DNA from: Dermatemys mawii
Taxonomy: Eukaryota > Chordata > Testudines > Dermatemydidae
Direction: 5' to 3'
Assembly: GCA_007922305.1 (NCBI GenBank)
Contig: ML677365.1
Coordinates: 12,138,533-12,202,532 of the forward strand
DNA length: 64,000 bases
Notes under the pieces: generated by a model
Told to the model about the DNA's origin: nothing
Database searches by the model: none
Seen by the model: only the letters and a program-made list of their open reading frames with translations
Shown: in pieces, positions 1 to 9,551 of the stretch
Layout: every line of letters begins with the position of its first letter
Numbering within the stretch: the stretch's first letter is position 1
Translations under genes and position numbers: made by a program

Positions 1-362
1 TAGCATTAAGATGAACAAAGTTGCAACACCCTTCTAGTATACATTTTATTAAGCACATATAAGACCTTGAAAAGTAATCATTTTAGTAATTAAAGATAAA
101 ATTTCATTATACTGTATACTGTATACATTATACTGTATACAGTATACAGTACAATGTATACATATAATGTATAATGTAAATTTCTAAAGATAAAATTTCA
201 TTATACTTTATACAGTATACATTATGTATACATTATACTGTATACTGTATTTCTGAGTCTAATGGCAACATTGTTTTTCTTGCATATTAACCTAGTTTAC
301 TGAACTTTAAATGTGATTACCTAACAAAGTAATACATATTTTCAAAACTGTCAATTACGAAC
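1..362. other. RIMS2: RIMS2 intron, partial, with GTATAC-rich tract
   Basis: This is non-coding sequence just downstream, in gene sense, of the exon at 363-482. Between about 111 and 250 it is a dense run of self-complementary GTATAC/CAGTATAC steps, a decayed TA-rich simple repeat able to form cruciforms. The next RIMS2 exon would lie beyond position 1. Confidence 0.6.
111..250. repeat. TATAC/GTATAC self-complementary simple repeat
   Basis: Repeated tatactgtatac and gtatacagtatac words occur in both orientations, and a taaagataaaatttcattatac segment is seen twice (from about 92 and 187). This points to local duplication. No function is apparent. Confidence 0.7.
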
Positions 363-482
363 CTTCAGTCCCAACACTGCTCCTGAGTCTCTAGGCACAC
401 TTCCATCTTTTAGTCGTTTATTTAACAAAATCCGTCCAATTAGACGGTCTCCATCTTTGGATGGCTGCCAGGTCACAGGATG
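363..482 (-). CDS. RIMS2: RIMS2 coding exon: start of the PDZ domain
   Basis: On the minus strand a 120-bp open exon encodes 40 residues, from HPVTWQPSKDGDRLIGRILL to a C-terminal DSGAVLGLK. It is bounded by a TTATCATAG acceptor (exon starts at 482) and an AAG|GTTCGT donor (exon ends at 363); both junctions are phase 0. The residues match the entry into the PDZ domain of RIM2, the presynaptic active-zone scaffold that links Rab3, Munc13, ELKS and voltage-gated calcium channels. The KDGDRLIGRILLNKRLKDG wording fits RIMS2 better than RIMS1 as I recall those proteins. The GLGF-type carboxylate-binding loop would continue into the next exon, outside the window. I see no frameshift or stop. Confidence 0.93.
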
Positions 483-708
483 CTATGATAAAGTGTTAAC
501 GGAAAACATAGTGAACATACTTTCTCAGAAAAAAAAATCTCAATATTATTTTTCATTTCCAGGAAGTTTACAATTTTTAAAAGCAGTATGATTACACCAT
601 TATCAGTTTAATAGAATCATAGAAATAAGCCCCAGAAAAGACATATTAAGTCATTCATTCTATCCCTAAGTCATTTAAAGAATAAATAAAATCTCTCCCT
701 CGCAAATG

Positions 709-924
709 ACAAAGAGTCCTGTGGCACCTTAAAGACTAACTAAAGTATTAGAGCATAAGCTTTCGTGGGCTAATACCCACTTCATCGGATGCATGCATGC
801 ATCCAACGAAGTGGGTACTAGCCCACGGAAGCTTATGCTCTAATACTTTAGTTAGTCTTTAAGGTGCCACAGGACTTTTTGTCACTTCTGCAATTCCAGA
901 CCAACACGGCTACCCCTCTGATAC
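709..924. mobile_element. Near-palindromic short element with hammerhead-like arms
   Basis: Two arms (about 709-790 and 800-888) are inverted copies of each other around gcatgcatgc. The right side ends in ctaacacggctacccctctg-like sequence. Imperfect 10-bp flanking duplications, CTCGCAAATG (699-708) and CTCACAAATG (925-934), mark it as an insertion. Each arm read outward contains an NNGANGA-A box, a 6-bp hairpin (GUGGGU/GCCCAC, 4-nt loop), GAAA or GGAA, then AGC-UUAU-GCU-C: minus strand 751-788 and plus strand 803-840. I recognise the sequence as a very common turtle repeat. The ribozyme reading is inference. Confidence 0.75.
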
Positions 925-1036
925 CTCACAAATGTATTCTTACTCCCAATTTGTGGAATATCTATAACTATCTTCATACATAACATGTTTTTTACAGTGT
1001 TGTTTTAGCAGTATTAGCCTGAGGACATGAGAGATG

Positions 1037-1240
1037 CATGGAGGGTGAGGTAATATCTTTTACTGGACTAACTTCCGATGGTGGAAGGGACAAGATTTTG
1101 AGCTTCACACAGCTCTTCTTCCGGTCTGGAGAAGGAAACTAGAATGTTTAAGCTAGACAGAAGGTGGGACAGAGTGTTAAGAATAAGGGTTCACAGACGT
1201 TATTGGAAAATACTTTAAATGAAGTGGGCAATTAACACCT
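1037..1240 (-). mobile_element. Inverted copy of Penelope-like 3' end
   Basis: The reverse complement of this segment aligns with 8825-9025: shared words include ctgtcccacctt, the tctccagacc-gaagaag box, cttgtcccttccacca and agatatta-cttcaccc. Penelope-like elements often carry such partial terminal copies in direct or inverted orientation (pseudo-LTRs). Here the copy is inverted and lies at the element's 5' side. Positions 1089-1124 (minus strand) keep a GAGCU/AGCUC hairpin next to a degraded CNGAAGA box. Confidence 0.7.
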
Positions 1241-1339
1241 CTGCAGTTACAGACAATGGAAGGTGGTATATAGTCCGGTGTGTCACAATGTTGTTATAAT
1301 GGGTGATAGAATTAGTGTCAGACTTGAGGAGACACATAC

Positions 1340-1635
1340 TGAATGAAATCTTTCCCAAACCGCTTCTTCAATCCTTCAAACAACAACCTAACCTCACCAA
1401 CCTCATCAGAACAAGTAAGCTCTCCACAGACCAGGACACACCAACTTAAACCAGCACCAGACCCTGCCAAAACAGAAGATAAAAACCCGTAGACATATCT
1501 CCACCACTACAATGATCAATACCTCTCCCACAAAAATACTTTTCAAGATCCATGGGTCTTACACATGCCTATCATAATATGTGGTGTATCTCATTCTGTG
1601 CATTGAATGCCCCACCAACAACCATGTGAGTGAAA
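1340..1635 (+). pseudogene. Penelope-like element, coding region up to GIY-YIG domain (5' half)
   Basis: The sequence from about 1340 matches the region just before and into the GIY-YIG endonuclease of a Penelope-like retroelement. The segment 1581-1634 reads MVYLILCIECPTNNHVSE, where the endonuclease would show its Y-L-I-x-C...YVGET-like signature. It stops abruptly at 1635, at the edge of the ERV 5' LTR, and the same reading resumes at 8522. PLEs encode a reverse transcriptase fused to this nuclease; no RT core is visible, so the copy was already truncated. The family call is from recognition of the motif and common repeat, not from a search. Confidence 0.7.
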
Positions 1636-2171
1636 TGGTACCCCAGAACTTGACATTCCTGCATGTAGCACAGATACAACAGTACAGCAGTCGTCAATTT
1701 TGTATGTTCAGCCACTGCCAGATAAAAACCAAACATCACATAGCTAGGAAAATCTTAGGCCTTTAACAGCAAGGCCATGCAGCTGCATGTCTGCAGCTTG
1801 CTTTCAGGATGGGAGGATGGGACAGAAAGTTAACAGATTATATGTATGGAAGAGAGTGAGTGAATAGAGACCTTGATTTTAAGTGCCCCAACATGTTGTT
1901 ATAATTAGAAATGTTTTGATGATAAGAGATAATGAGTAGCTCTGCTGAAATTAGAAAAATTGGTGATCCACTAGGTGTTACTACTACCAGGGGTCACTAC
2001 AGATTATGTGCTTTGTTTGTGGTTAGTTATAAAAAACTAGGTGAAAACATTATGCTTGTGCCAATTATTTATCAGACAGATGAGCTGTGTCCCCACTGAT
2101 TTATTTCTGATGCTGCCTGGAGAGAAAAAGTCAAATTACCACTAATTTGGGTTCTGAAAACCTGAGTTACA
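1636..2171 (+). repeat. 5' LTR of the ERV
   Basis: It begins TGGTACCCCAG and ends GAGTTACA, and aligns along its whole length with 8010-8521 (for example aggatgggacagaaagttaa, attatgtgcttt, ctgatttatt). A TATA box lies at 2028-2036. Substitutions and small indels between the two LTRs are frequent, arguing for an old insertion. Confidence 0.82.
2028..2036 (+). promoter_or_regulatory. TATA box of ERV 5' LTR
   Basis: TATAAAAAA sits in the second half of the LTR, and the 3' LTR has TATAAAAG at the matching place (8387-8394). This is the expected position of the retroviral U3 core promoter. Confidence 0.65.
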
Positions 2172-2345
2172 AATTTGGCAAGCCAGTTGACAGGAGTGGT
2201 GAAGAGGAAGGTACAACTGGTGCAAATGGTTTGCTATGCTGTGCAAGAATGAAGGACGGGGGGCATGGTATCAACCTGGAATTTCCCTGTATGTGGTCTG
2301 TGAGGCAATTTTTGGATATATTTTAATACTGGGACTCAAGGATTT

Positions 2346-2780
2346 ATGTCAAAAGGAAAGAGAACATCTAGAAAGAAAGAACAGTTGAAAATGACTTTGG
2401 GAAGCAGCTTGACTGATTTGTACAGAAGCATGGTAATGGTCTCTCGGAGCTTTACCAGTCCCAGAATGTTCCTGAACCTCTGTAAGCAGATAGTAGCAAT
2501 AGTAGTAGATAAAGAGATAAATCAGTTAAAGGCAAGAGTGGAGAAATTAGAGGAAGATAAAATTGAGAAAGAGAGATACAGCCTGAAGGCTAAGTCAGTC
2601 ACCCTCTGGACTGGGATAATGGCAATGCAAAAGCAAGTGTGTGATAGTGACAGTGAGAGAGTGAGTGAGAACATGGAACAGGAAATCTGTGGATTGAAAC
2701 AGCAGATAATGGAGAGTAAAGGACTTGTTAGAACCTTACTGAAGGATTCTCGAGATAAGACCCAGATAGATTACCGGTAA
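2346..2780 (+). pseudogene. Gag-like reading frame of the ERV (144 residues)
   Basis: An open frame begins about 175 bp after the 5' LTR, where gag is expected. The protein is basic at the N-terminus (MSKGKRTSRKKEQ) and then predicted coiled-coil: INQLKARVEKLEEDKIEKE around residues 58-76, with more charged helices to about residue 135. I see no capsid major homology region and no zinc knuckle. Position and composition suggest an amino-terminal gag remnant, but I cannot name the family. It stops at 2780, shortly before the GC-rich repeat. Confidence 0.45.
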
Positions 2781-2849
2781 CGTAAGAGATAAAGTTGTAT
2801 TCTTAGAGCCAGATTGAGTGATCAGAAAGTGATAATGGCTGCGCTTTGA

Positions 2850-3900
2850 GCAGGGCGGGTGCAAGGATATTTTGAGCCCTAGGCAAAACTTTTACCTTGC
2901 GCGCCCCCCCTCCCTTTGCACATTGGTTTACTGAGGGGCAAATTTTAATGAGCCTTTATAGCCCCAGAGGCCAGCCATGCCCAGGATCTGCTTCCCAGAT
3001 CAGGTTTCCCCCTTCCCGCCTCCTGAGTTTTCCTGGAGGGTGCACAGCCCCTCCACATAGGGGTGGCAGGTTTGTAGAAATTTTGGTAGTGCCCAGAACC
3101 TGCCCCCCCCCCCCAAACTCCACGCCCCCTGCCTAAGGCTCTGGGAGGGAGTGGGGGGAGGAGATCCGGGGTGCAGGCCCTGGACTGGGGCAGGGGATTG
3201 GGGTACAGAAGGGATGCAAGCTCCGGGAGAGAGTTTGGGTGAAGAAGGGGTGAGAGGTTGGGCTCTGGGAGGGAGTTTGAGGGCTGGGTGCAGGCTCCGG
3301 GCTGCAGCAGGTGGTGAGAGTGCAGGACGGGGTGGGGGCTACAGGTTCCAGGGTGTGGTTTGGGTGTAGGCTCTGTGCTTGGGCAATGGGTAGGGTGCAG
3401 GAGGGGATGGAGGGTGCAGGCTCTGGGATGGAGTTTGGGTGCAGGCTCTGGGAGGGAATGCAGAGGGCTGGGGTGGCAGGCTCTGGGACAGAATTTGGGT
3501 GCTGGGTGCAGGCTCTGGGCTATAGGGGATGGCGATATAGGAGGTGGGGATATAGGAAGGGTGGGGATATAGGAAGAGATGAGGTGTGCAGGTTCTGGGA
3601 GGGCATTTGGGGGCAGAGGGAGGGGTGCAGACTCCGGGAGGGAGTTTGGGGGATGAGGGAGTGTGGAGGGAGGGGGTGCAGTCTCTGGGAAGAAGTTTAG
3701 GAGTGGGAGGGGATGCAGAGGGAGTGGGTGCAGGCTCTGGGAGGGAGTTTGGGAGCCGAAGGGGATGCAGGATCTGGGAGGGGCCCGGCAGCCACGTGGA
3801 GCGAGCAGGGAGGAAACTGCTCAGCTCCGCAGCGCTGCCTGTGGCGAGTGGGGGCCCCGGGCTCTTTTAAATAGCCCGGGAGACACGTGGGGCAGGGGTG
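2850..3900 (+). repeat. GC-rich minisatellite-type repeat (gcaggctctgggagggagtt units)
   Basis: After a cgcgccctaggc-like lead-in (2850-2920), 3140-3790 is a degenerate tandem array of roughly 25-45-bp units around gcaggctctgggagggagtttgggtg. Related units fill the elements at 47380, 52885 and 63348 but, unlike those, I find no TAGGGTTGCC inverted termini here. Long overlapping open frames in this block come from the G/C skew and are not genes. Confidence 0.7.
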
Positions 3901-3929
3901 CCCAGGGTGGGAAGTATGTGATAGGGACA

Positions 3930-5775
3930 GGGGCCGAAGGAGAGAAATTCCCACTGTTGAAAGATGGTATTTGCCCTGATATTTGCAGCCAAGAGCTCCT
4001 CCTCATGGCTACGCCAGAGGCCATGGGACCAGTGGGCAAATTAGCCACATGAAGAGCTGCCTTGAGTGAAGCACTGGCAATTAGCTTACCCTCCTCTACC
4101 AAGGAGAAGAACTCTGTCCTGGAGTCTTCTGGCAGAAGCTCCATGAACTTTGCCACAGCTCCACGTGAGTTGAAGTTGTACTTGCTGAAGACAGCCTTGT
4201 GGTTAGAAATTCGAAACTGGAGGGCCCCGCCCAGTGGAATAAATTTTCCTCCCAAAGAGGTCCAGGCTCTTAGCCTCCCAGTTTTTAGGGGATGGGCCCT
4301 GGTACCCTTGGCACTGCTCCTGCTCGTTTGCTGCCACTACCACTAGGGAGTCCAGAGGGGGATGAGTATAAAAATGCTCACACCCTGTAGAGGGAATGAA
4401 GTACTTTAACTCAGTCCTCTTTGTCGTCAGTGATAAGGAGGCGGGGGTCTGCCACAGTGGTGAATTGAATAGTTTTTATACGTTGTATGGCAATATGGGA
4501 AGATCCAGTGGGGGCAAGGATGTCCACCATCAGATCAGATGTTTCAGTGATCTCCTCAGCCTGCATCCCCAAGTTCTGTGCCACTCTTCTCAGCAGCTGC
4601 TGGAGCACTCTGCTGTCCTCCAGAGCAGGGCTGTCGAAGTCCTGCCACTGCCTCATCAGGCAAGGATGAGGACAAGGCCCTAGTGGAGAGCGGGTCCTGC
4701 TCTCTGCCCTTGGCACCGGTGCCTGGTCTTCTGGCGTAGCCAGTGCCAATGAGGCTAATGCAGTTGGTGCCGGTGAGGTCAGTGCCAGTCTGGTGTGGTT
4801 GGTCCTGACCCGGCTGAGGTGCTGGAGGCACATATGATGCCGAGGCTACCAACACCAACCTCTGCAAATGGGACCCTTGGTTTTGGTCCTAACTCTGATG
4901 GATGGAACTGTTGCCTGTGTCCACTGGACCTGGACCGCCTGCTTTGCCTCAATCTATAGGATTCCAACTCTGACTGAGAGTAGGAATCCCTTGCAGTAGG
5001 TCATCTGCAGGATGACCACAGAGGGGCAGTGCCCACTGGTGCCGGGGAGTGGTGCCAGGAACTTGGGGACCGGTGCAGCTCCCGTATCCATCCACTGGTG
5101 GAAGGTACTGGTAACTGGTGCCAAGGGAATGGTGATCAGCATGGTACCATCTCCAGCTTGCCTCTGGATGGCACCAAGGGTTTCACTGGTGCCTGAGACA
5201 GAGGTCTGTGAGACGGAGCTCGGTGTCCTGTTGCACCTAAGAGGGGAAGGCGGTGCCACAAAGGCTATCAGGTCCCTGGCAGCCTCGAACATCTCTGGCA
5301 CGGAAGGCAACTGAAGGTGGTCACAACCTTCCTGGAGAGGAGAGTGCTGGGGGCCCAGACACGACTGGTCCCATGGTGGGGCAGAAGCTGACAGAACCCT
5401 AGGCGGTGGTGCCAAGCTTATGTGGCTTTACATGGGTCTCACAGTGGTGGACTCCTTCTGCGCCGGTCTGGGCGTGGGTAAGCGACCCCTTTCGGGTCTC
5501 CTCATCTTGTGAAGCACCAGGGATTGTGAACAGTACCACCCACTGCCCTGCACAGGGCCCCTATGTGGGAAACTTTGCCAGTGCCGATTCCTTCCTCGGT
5601 GCTGACTCATGCTGCAACAGTGCCGGAGCAAGTGGGGATGGAGGGCAGCTTCCATCAGAAGGATCTTGAGGCTCAGGTCAATCTCCTTCAAAACCTAGGG
5701 TGAAATTCCCTGCAGATTTTGTGGCACTGCTTTTGGTGGGCTTCCCTCAAACACTTCAAGCAGGAAGTGTAGAGG
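3930..5775 (-). pseudogene. DIRS-like gag, broken into several frames
   Basis: Minus-strand pieces in order: a Cys-rich segment near 5775-5695 (CLKCLREAHQKQCHKIC), MKEIDLSLKILLMEAAL (5691 down), a mid-region with LPSVPEMFEAARDLIAF (5415-4954), LQQLLRRVAQNLGMQAEEI (within 4833-4411), then KFMELLPEDSRTEFFSLVEE and MASGVAMRRSSWLQISG (4255-3950). These segments follow the order of a DIRS-type gag protein as I recall it. Frameshifts separate them and the 3' part is missing, so this is a dead fragment. Confidence 0.6.
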
Positions 5776-6130
5776 TTACTTCTGGGCATAGACTTGCCAT
5801 AGGCTGCGCACAGGGTTTAAACCCCAGGGACCATGGCATGCCCCGGTAACGGGAGAATGGAGGGAATGGGGAGTACCCCCAGACAAACTTCTAGAGAGAG
5901 CTAACTAACTAACTAACAACTACTAAGACTAACTATACCAAATTAACTATTTACAGGAAAAATCTGCTAAGATACAGACAAGGCCTGCCGAAGCATTCAG
6001 GCTAACTGTCACTGGGCCCTATATTCTGTGCCATTAAGGCATGACTCTAGGGGGTACCTGGATTGACCCAACAGATGCCGTCTAGGGAAAATCTTTCCAG
6101 CTGCTGTGCATATGGTGCGCTCACACCTAA
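3930..6130 (-). mobile_element. DIRS-like retroelement fragment (5' end and gag), minus strand
   Basis: Read on the minus strand, 6130-5900 resembles the leader and terminal repeat of DIRS-type elements that I know as common turtle repeats, and 5691-3930 carries gag-like coding sequence in pieces. The opposite orientation to the ERV and the sharp change of composition near 3930 and 6130 mark it as foreign to the ERV. No RT, RNase H or tyrosine recombinase part is present. Class assignment is from recognised protein words; confidence is moderate. Confidence 0.6.
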
Positions 6131-6139
6131 TTGTAATTG

Positions 6140-7752
6140 ACATGAGCAATCAGTCGAAGAAGAAAGGATGTTTGGATAATGAAGCTAAATTGTGCCTTGA
6201 TAAAATGGTTATTAATCTGAAGCCCAATATGACAGGAAAATGGCTCCTTCAAGGACCCCATGGACTAAAAAGTATAGAAGTGTGAATTCTGGAACCAGCT
6301 GTGATTAATTTGATCGGAGCATATGTGGTTCAAAGCAATGTAAAGAAACAATTGGTGATTAATCCAGCCCACACCATGAATAAAGTTATTGTGGACCTCC
6401 TTTTAGAAAATATCTCAGCAAAAGAGCTCATTTTGGAAAATTTGTCCAGCCATTATATGAGACCTGGAAAATCAGGATTAATCTTCATAATGTTCCCAGA
6501 CCATGCAAGGACTAAGTAAAAAGGGACATACTGGAAGCATTTGGCACAGGGGTAGGGGTTCTTAATAGTATAAAAGAGAAAGTGGTTGTGAATAAAATGA
6601 ATTCAGTGTGGCAACACCTAAAGGATCTAGCAACATCCATGAGGGTAGCCTTAGATTAGCTAAACTCCATACAGGGTGGGGTGGTACAGTTATTGGAGGA
6701 ATGAGAGCAATCCCAAGGAAAGAAATTATCTCCATCTCTTGCAGGATGTTGGTGCCCTCCAGAGTAATGTTTCCTTAGCCCTGACATGGATGCAAATGAA
6801 GATGTGAATTAGTGATGTGGTAAAGGACATGATTTGAGATAGAATGTGAGGGATACTCCCACTGGAAATTAGAAGCATTATTAGGAAAAATTGCATCCAG
6901 ACTGAAAGAGATTTACAGTCCTGGTGGAAAATGGTAAATTTTGCATATGATAAAGATTTTGAGAGATTACTGTATTTGTTTTACTAGTATCAGAAGCAGA
7001 GATAAGGTGAGTTTCCCCCACTGTAGTCTTCAGCCTTAATGCTAATCAGATAGTGATAGAGCCCATGGATCATAGGATATGGGTACAAAAGAGGCTCAAG
7101 GATGGAAGAAATTGGGAGTCTGCTTAGAATACCTGGGTTTGGATACGAATTCACCACAAGTACCTAGCAGCCACAGAATATACATTTAGAAATAATAGAT
7201 GGAAAATGTCATTATGCTGTTAATCCATTTGTAAATGAATCTGTGATTGTGATATGGGTGATAATTGTATATGTCTTAGAAGTTAGTGCCCAGTTCTTAT
7301 AATTAATTATGTGCACCATGTATCTCCTGATACCCATGGAAATAGATGACTTTGCCATATTGTAATTATTAAAGTATATGATTTTAAATTTCAAGTGCTT
7401 GAGTTGAAATATAGCCAATTAAAAGTGAAATGCACATTGTATTCAAATGTAATAACTGCACCCATTGGAATGAACTGCTTTTACAGATATTGCTGCAGCA
7501 TCCCCTTTTGAGAATTATTTACATGCTGCTAAACAAGAGGCATGTAGGATTATGGGCACGGTCCATCTTTCTACCCATGAAATTAAACATGTAATTGAGA
7601 GGGTTAGCAAAAACTCAGAACACAAATTGTGGGAGATGCTGGGATGGTCCCCCATGGCAACAGGGATTTTTAATCAGGTTTTACAACCAACTGTGGGGAT
7701 TTTGGTGTTTCAAATACTGTTGGTTGTTTTATTCTTGGTGCTGACATGCTGA
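6140..7752 (+). pseudogene. ERV envelope remnant, mostly transmembrane subunit
   Basis: The frame is heavily interrupted. An open piece at 6301-6519 has no motif I can name. Around 6545-6670, a GVGVLNSI-like apolar stretch followed by heptad-like sequence (about 6548-6650) resembles a fusion peptide and coiled coil. The last piece, 7552-7752, has HEIKHVIERVSK, then WSPMATGIFNQ and a 20-residue-class apolar anchor (VGILVFQILLVVLFLVLTC) just before a stop: the layout of a retroviral envelope C-terminus. It lies upstream of the polypurine tract and 3' LTR as expected. Stops and frameshifts rule out function. Confidence 0.6.
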
Positions 7753-8009
7753 ATTCAAAAGAAGATAAACTGCTTACAAAGTTTGTGCTTTTGCAAACCC
7801 TGGATATCCCCTGAGGTAACCTACACAGGGTCTGGTCTATAATGAGGCAGAATCAGGGGTGAAAACTGAGAGTGTCAACAAGAAAATTATTGCTCAGCTT
7901 GGTCAAGAGCTTTGAGCCTGTTCTGGGCCTCTATAGTCACTGACTGAACTCGTTGTGTATGTGTGTGCAGATTTTTACATTAAAGACATACAATCTCCAG
8001 GGAGGGAAA

Positions 8010-8521
8010 TGTTACCTGAGAATTTGTCATTCCTGAATATACCCCAGATGGGACAGTACTGCAGTGAGCAATTCTGTATGTTCATCTACTGCCAGATGAA
8101 AACCAAACATCAAATAGCTAGGAAAATGTTAGGCCCTGAGAGGCAAGACCACACAGCTGCATGTTTGCAGCTTTGCTATCACAGTGGCAGGATGGGACAG
8201 AAAGTTAATAGATTATAAGTATGAAAGACAGTGAGCGAATAGCGACATCGGTTTTAAGTGTCTTGACACGTTGTTATAACTACAAATATTTTGATGATAA
8301 GACATAAAGAGTAGTTTTGCTGAAATTAGGAAAATAGGTGACCCACTAGGAGTCACTATAGGTTATGTGCTTTATTTGAAGTTAGCTATAAAAGATTAGG
8401 TGAAAGCACTCTGCTATTTATCAGATGGATGAGTTGTGCCCTCACTGATTTATTCCTGACATTCCCTGGAGAGAAACAGTAAAGTTACCACTGTTTTGGG
8501 TTCTGAAAACCCTGAGTAATA
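8010..8521 (+). repeat. 3' LTR of the ERV
   Basis: It begins TGTTACCTGAG directly after the purine tract and aligns with 1636-2171 to GAGTAATA. Its TATA box is TATAAAAG at 8387-8394. PLE sequence resumes at 8522. Confidence 0.82.
8387..8394 (+). promoter_or_regulatory. TATA box of ERV 3' LTR
   Basis: TATAAAAG at the position matching TATAAAAAA in the 5' LTR. If active it would read toward 9 kb, antisense to RIMS2; there is no evidence that it is used. Confidence 0.55.
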
Positions 8522-9030
8522 AAACTAGACAATCACTACACTATCAAATGAACTTAAACAGGAAAATGATAAAAGAGAAAAATGCCCTATCACCAGTGCA
8601 TCAACACTTTTCATAAAGCGATCATTCCATATATGACCTCTCAGTCCTCAGCCTCCATGGAAACCTGCATAACACCTTCAAAAGGCAAGCATGGAAAATT
8701 AAATTCATAGCTTTGCTGGACACTAAAAACCATGGACTTAACAGAGACACTGGTTTTATGACCCATTATAACAACTTGCAACACACCCTGATGCCTTCTG
8801 GCCCTCCGTTGTCCAGCAAGTGCAGAAATGCTAATTGCCCATTTAATTTTAAGTGATCTCCTACAACTTGTCTGAACCCTTATGCTTAATAATCTGTCCC
8901 ACCTTACATTTAAGTTGGAAACTCTAATTTCATTCTCCAGACCTGAAGAAGAGTTGTGTGAAGCTTGTCCCTTCCACCAACAAACGTGGAAGATATTACT
9001 TCACCCATCTTGTCTCTTTTGTACACAATA
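8522..9030 (+). pseudogene. Penelope-like element, 3' half of GIY-YIG region and 3' UTR
   Basis: This is the continuation of the PLE interrupted at 1635: aaactagacaatcacta... in the same sense, then coding remnant to about 8785 and a 3' non-coding end to about 9030. Positions 8943-8970 contain CTGAAGA-A followed by a weak hairpin and AAGCTTGTC, the place where the small elements in this window carry a hammerhead-like fold. The region 8825-9025 also exists inverted at 1037-1240. Confidence 0.7.
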
Positions 9031-9145
9031 GATAGAAAAGTACACATATTTAGATATACATGATATATGTGATCATTACATTTGAGTTCTAACAAAAATG
9101 GATGTTGAAGTCTAACATAATAACCCTCATGCTGAATAGGAAGTA

Positions 9146-9549
9146 CAGCAGAACTCAAGAGTTACGAACTCCTTGGGAATGAGGTTGCTCATAACTGAAA
9201 TGTTCGTAACTCTGAATAAAATGTTATAGTTGTTCTTTCAATAGTTTGCAACTGAACATTAATTTAATACAGCTTTGAAACTTTACTATGCAGAAGAAAA
9301 TTCTGCTTTTAACCATCTTAATTTAAATGAAACAAGCACAGAAACAGTTTCCTTGCCTTGTCAAAAAAATTTAAAACTTTCCCTTTATTTTTATTTTTTT
9401 AGTAATTCATGTTTAACACAGTACTGCACAATATTTGATTTATTTATTTGTCTCTGCTTCTGCCCGATTGCATACTTCCGGTTCCAAATTAGGTCTGTGT
9501 TGACCTGTCAGTTCCTAACTCTGGTGTTCATAACTCTGTGGTTCTACTG
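9146..9549. mobile_element. Non-autonomous Tc1/mariner-type element
   Basis: Terminal inverted repeats of about 27 bp: CAGCAGAACTCAAGAGTTAC at the left, and the right end reads CAGTAGAACCACAGAGTTAT in reverse complement. TA dinucleotides flank both ends (9144-9145, 9550-9551), the signature of Tc1/mariner/pogo insertion. The 404-bp interior is AT-rich and non-coding. Confidence 0.75.
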
Positions 9550-9551
9550 TA

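Larger units (their letters stand above)
1636..8521 (+). mobile_element. Degenerate endogenous retrovirus inserted in a Penelope-like element
   Basis: Two direct repeats (1636-2171 and 8010-8521) flank an interior with a short gag-like frame near the 5' LTR and transmembrane-envelope-like remnants near the 3' LTR, fixing the plus orientation. There is a candidate primer-binding site just after the 5' LTR (tttggcaagccag, 2174-2186) and a polypurine tract agggagggaaa just before the 3' LTR. I find no protease, RT or integrase; the middle is occupied by a GC-rich repeat and a DIRS fragment. Target duplication is not clean: AAA is shared on both sides. LTR divergence and stop codons mean an old, non-functional copy. 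Confidence 0.8.

Noticed and set aside
2897..4052. Several overlapping Gly-rich plus-strand frames
   Set aside because: They follow the G-rich minisatellite; frames overlap in all phases and contain repeat-encoded peptides only.
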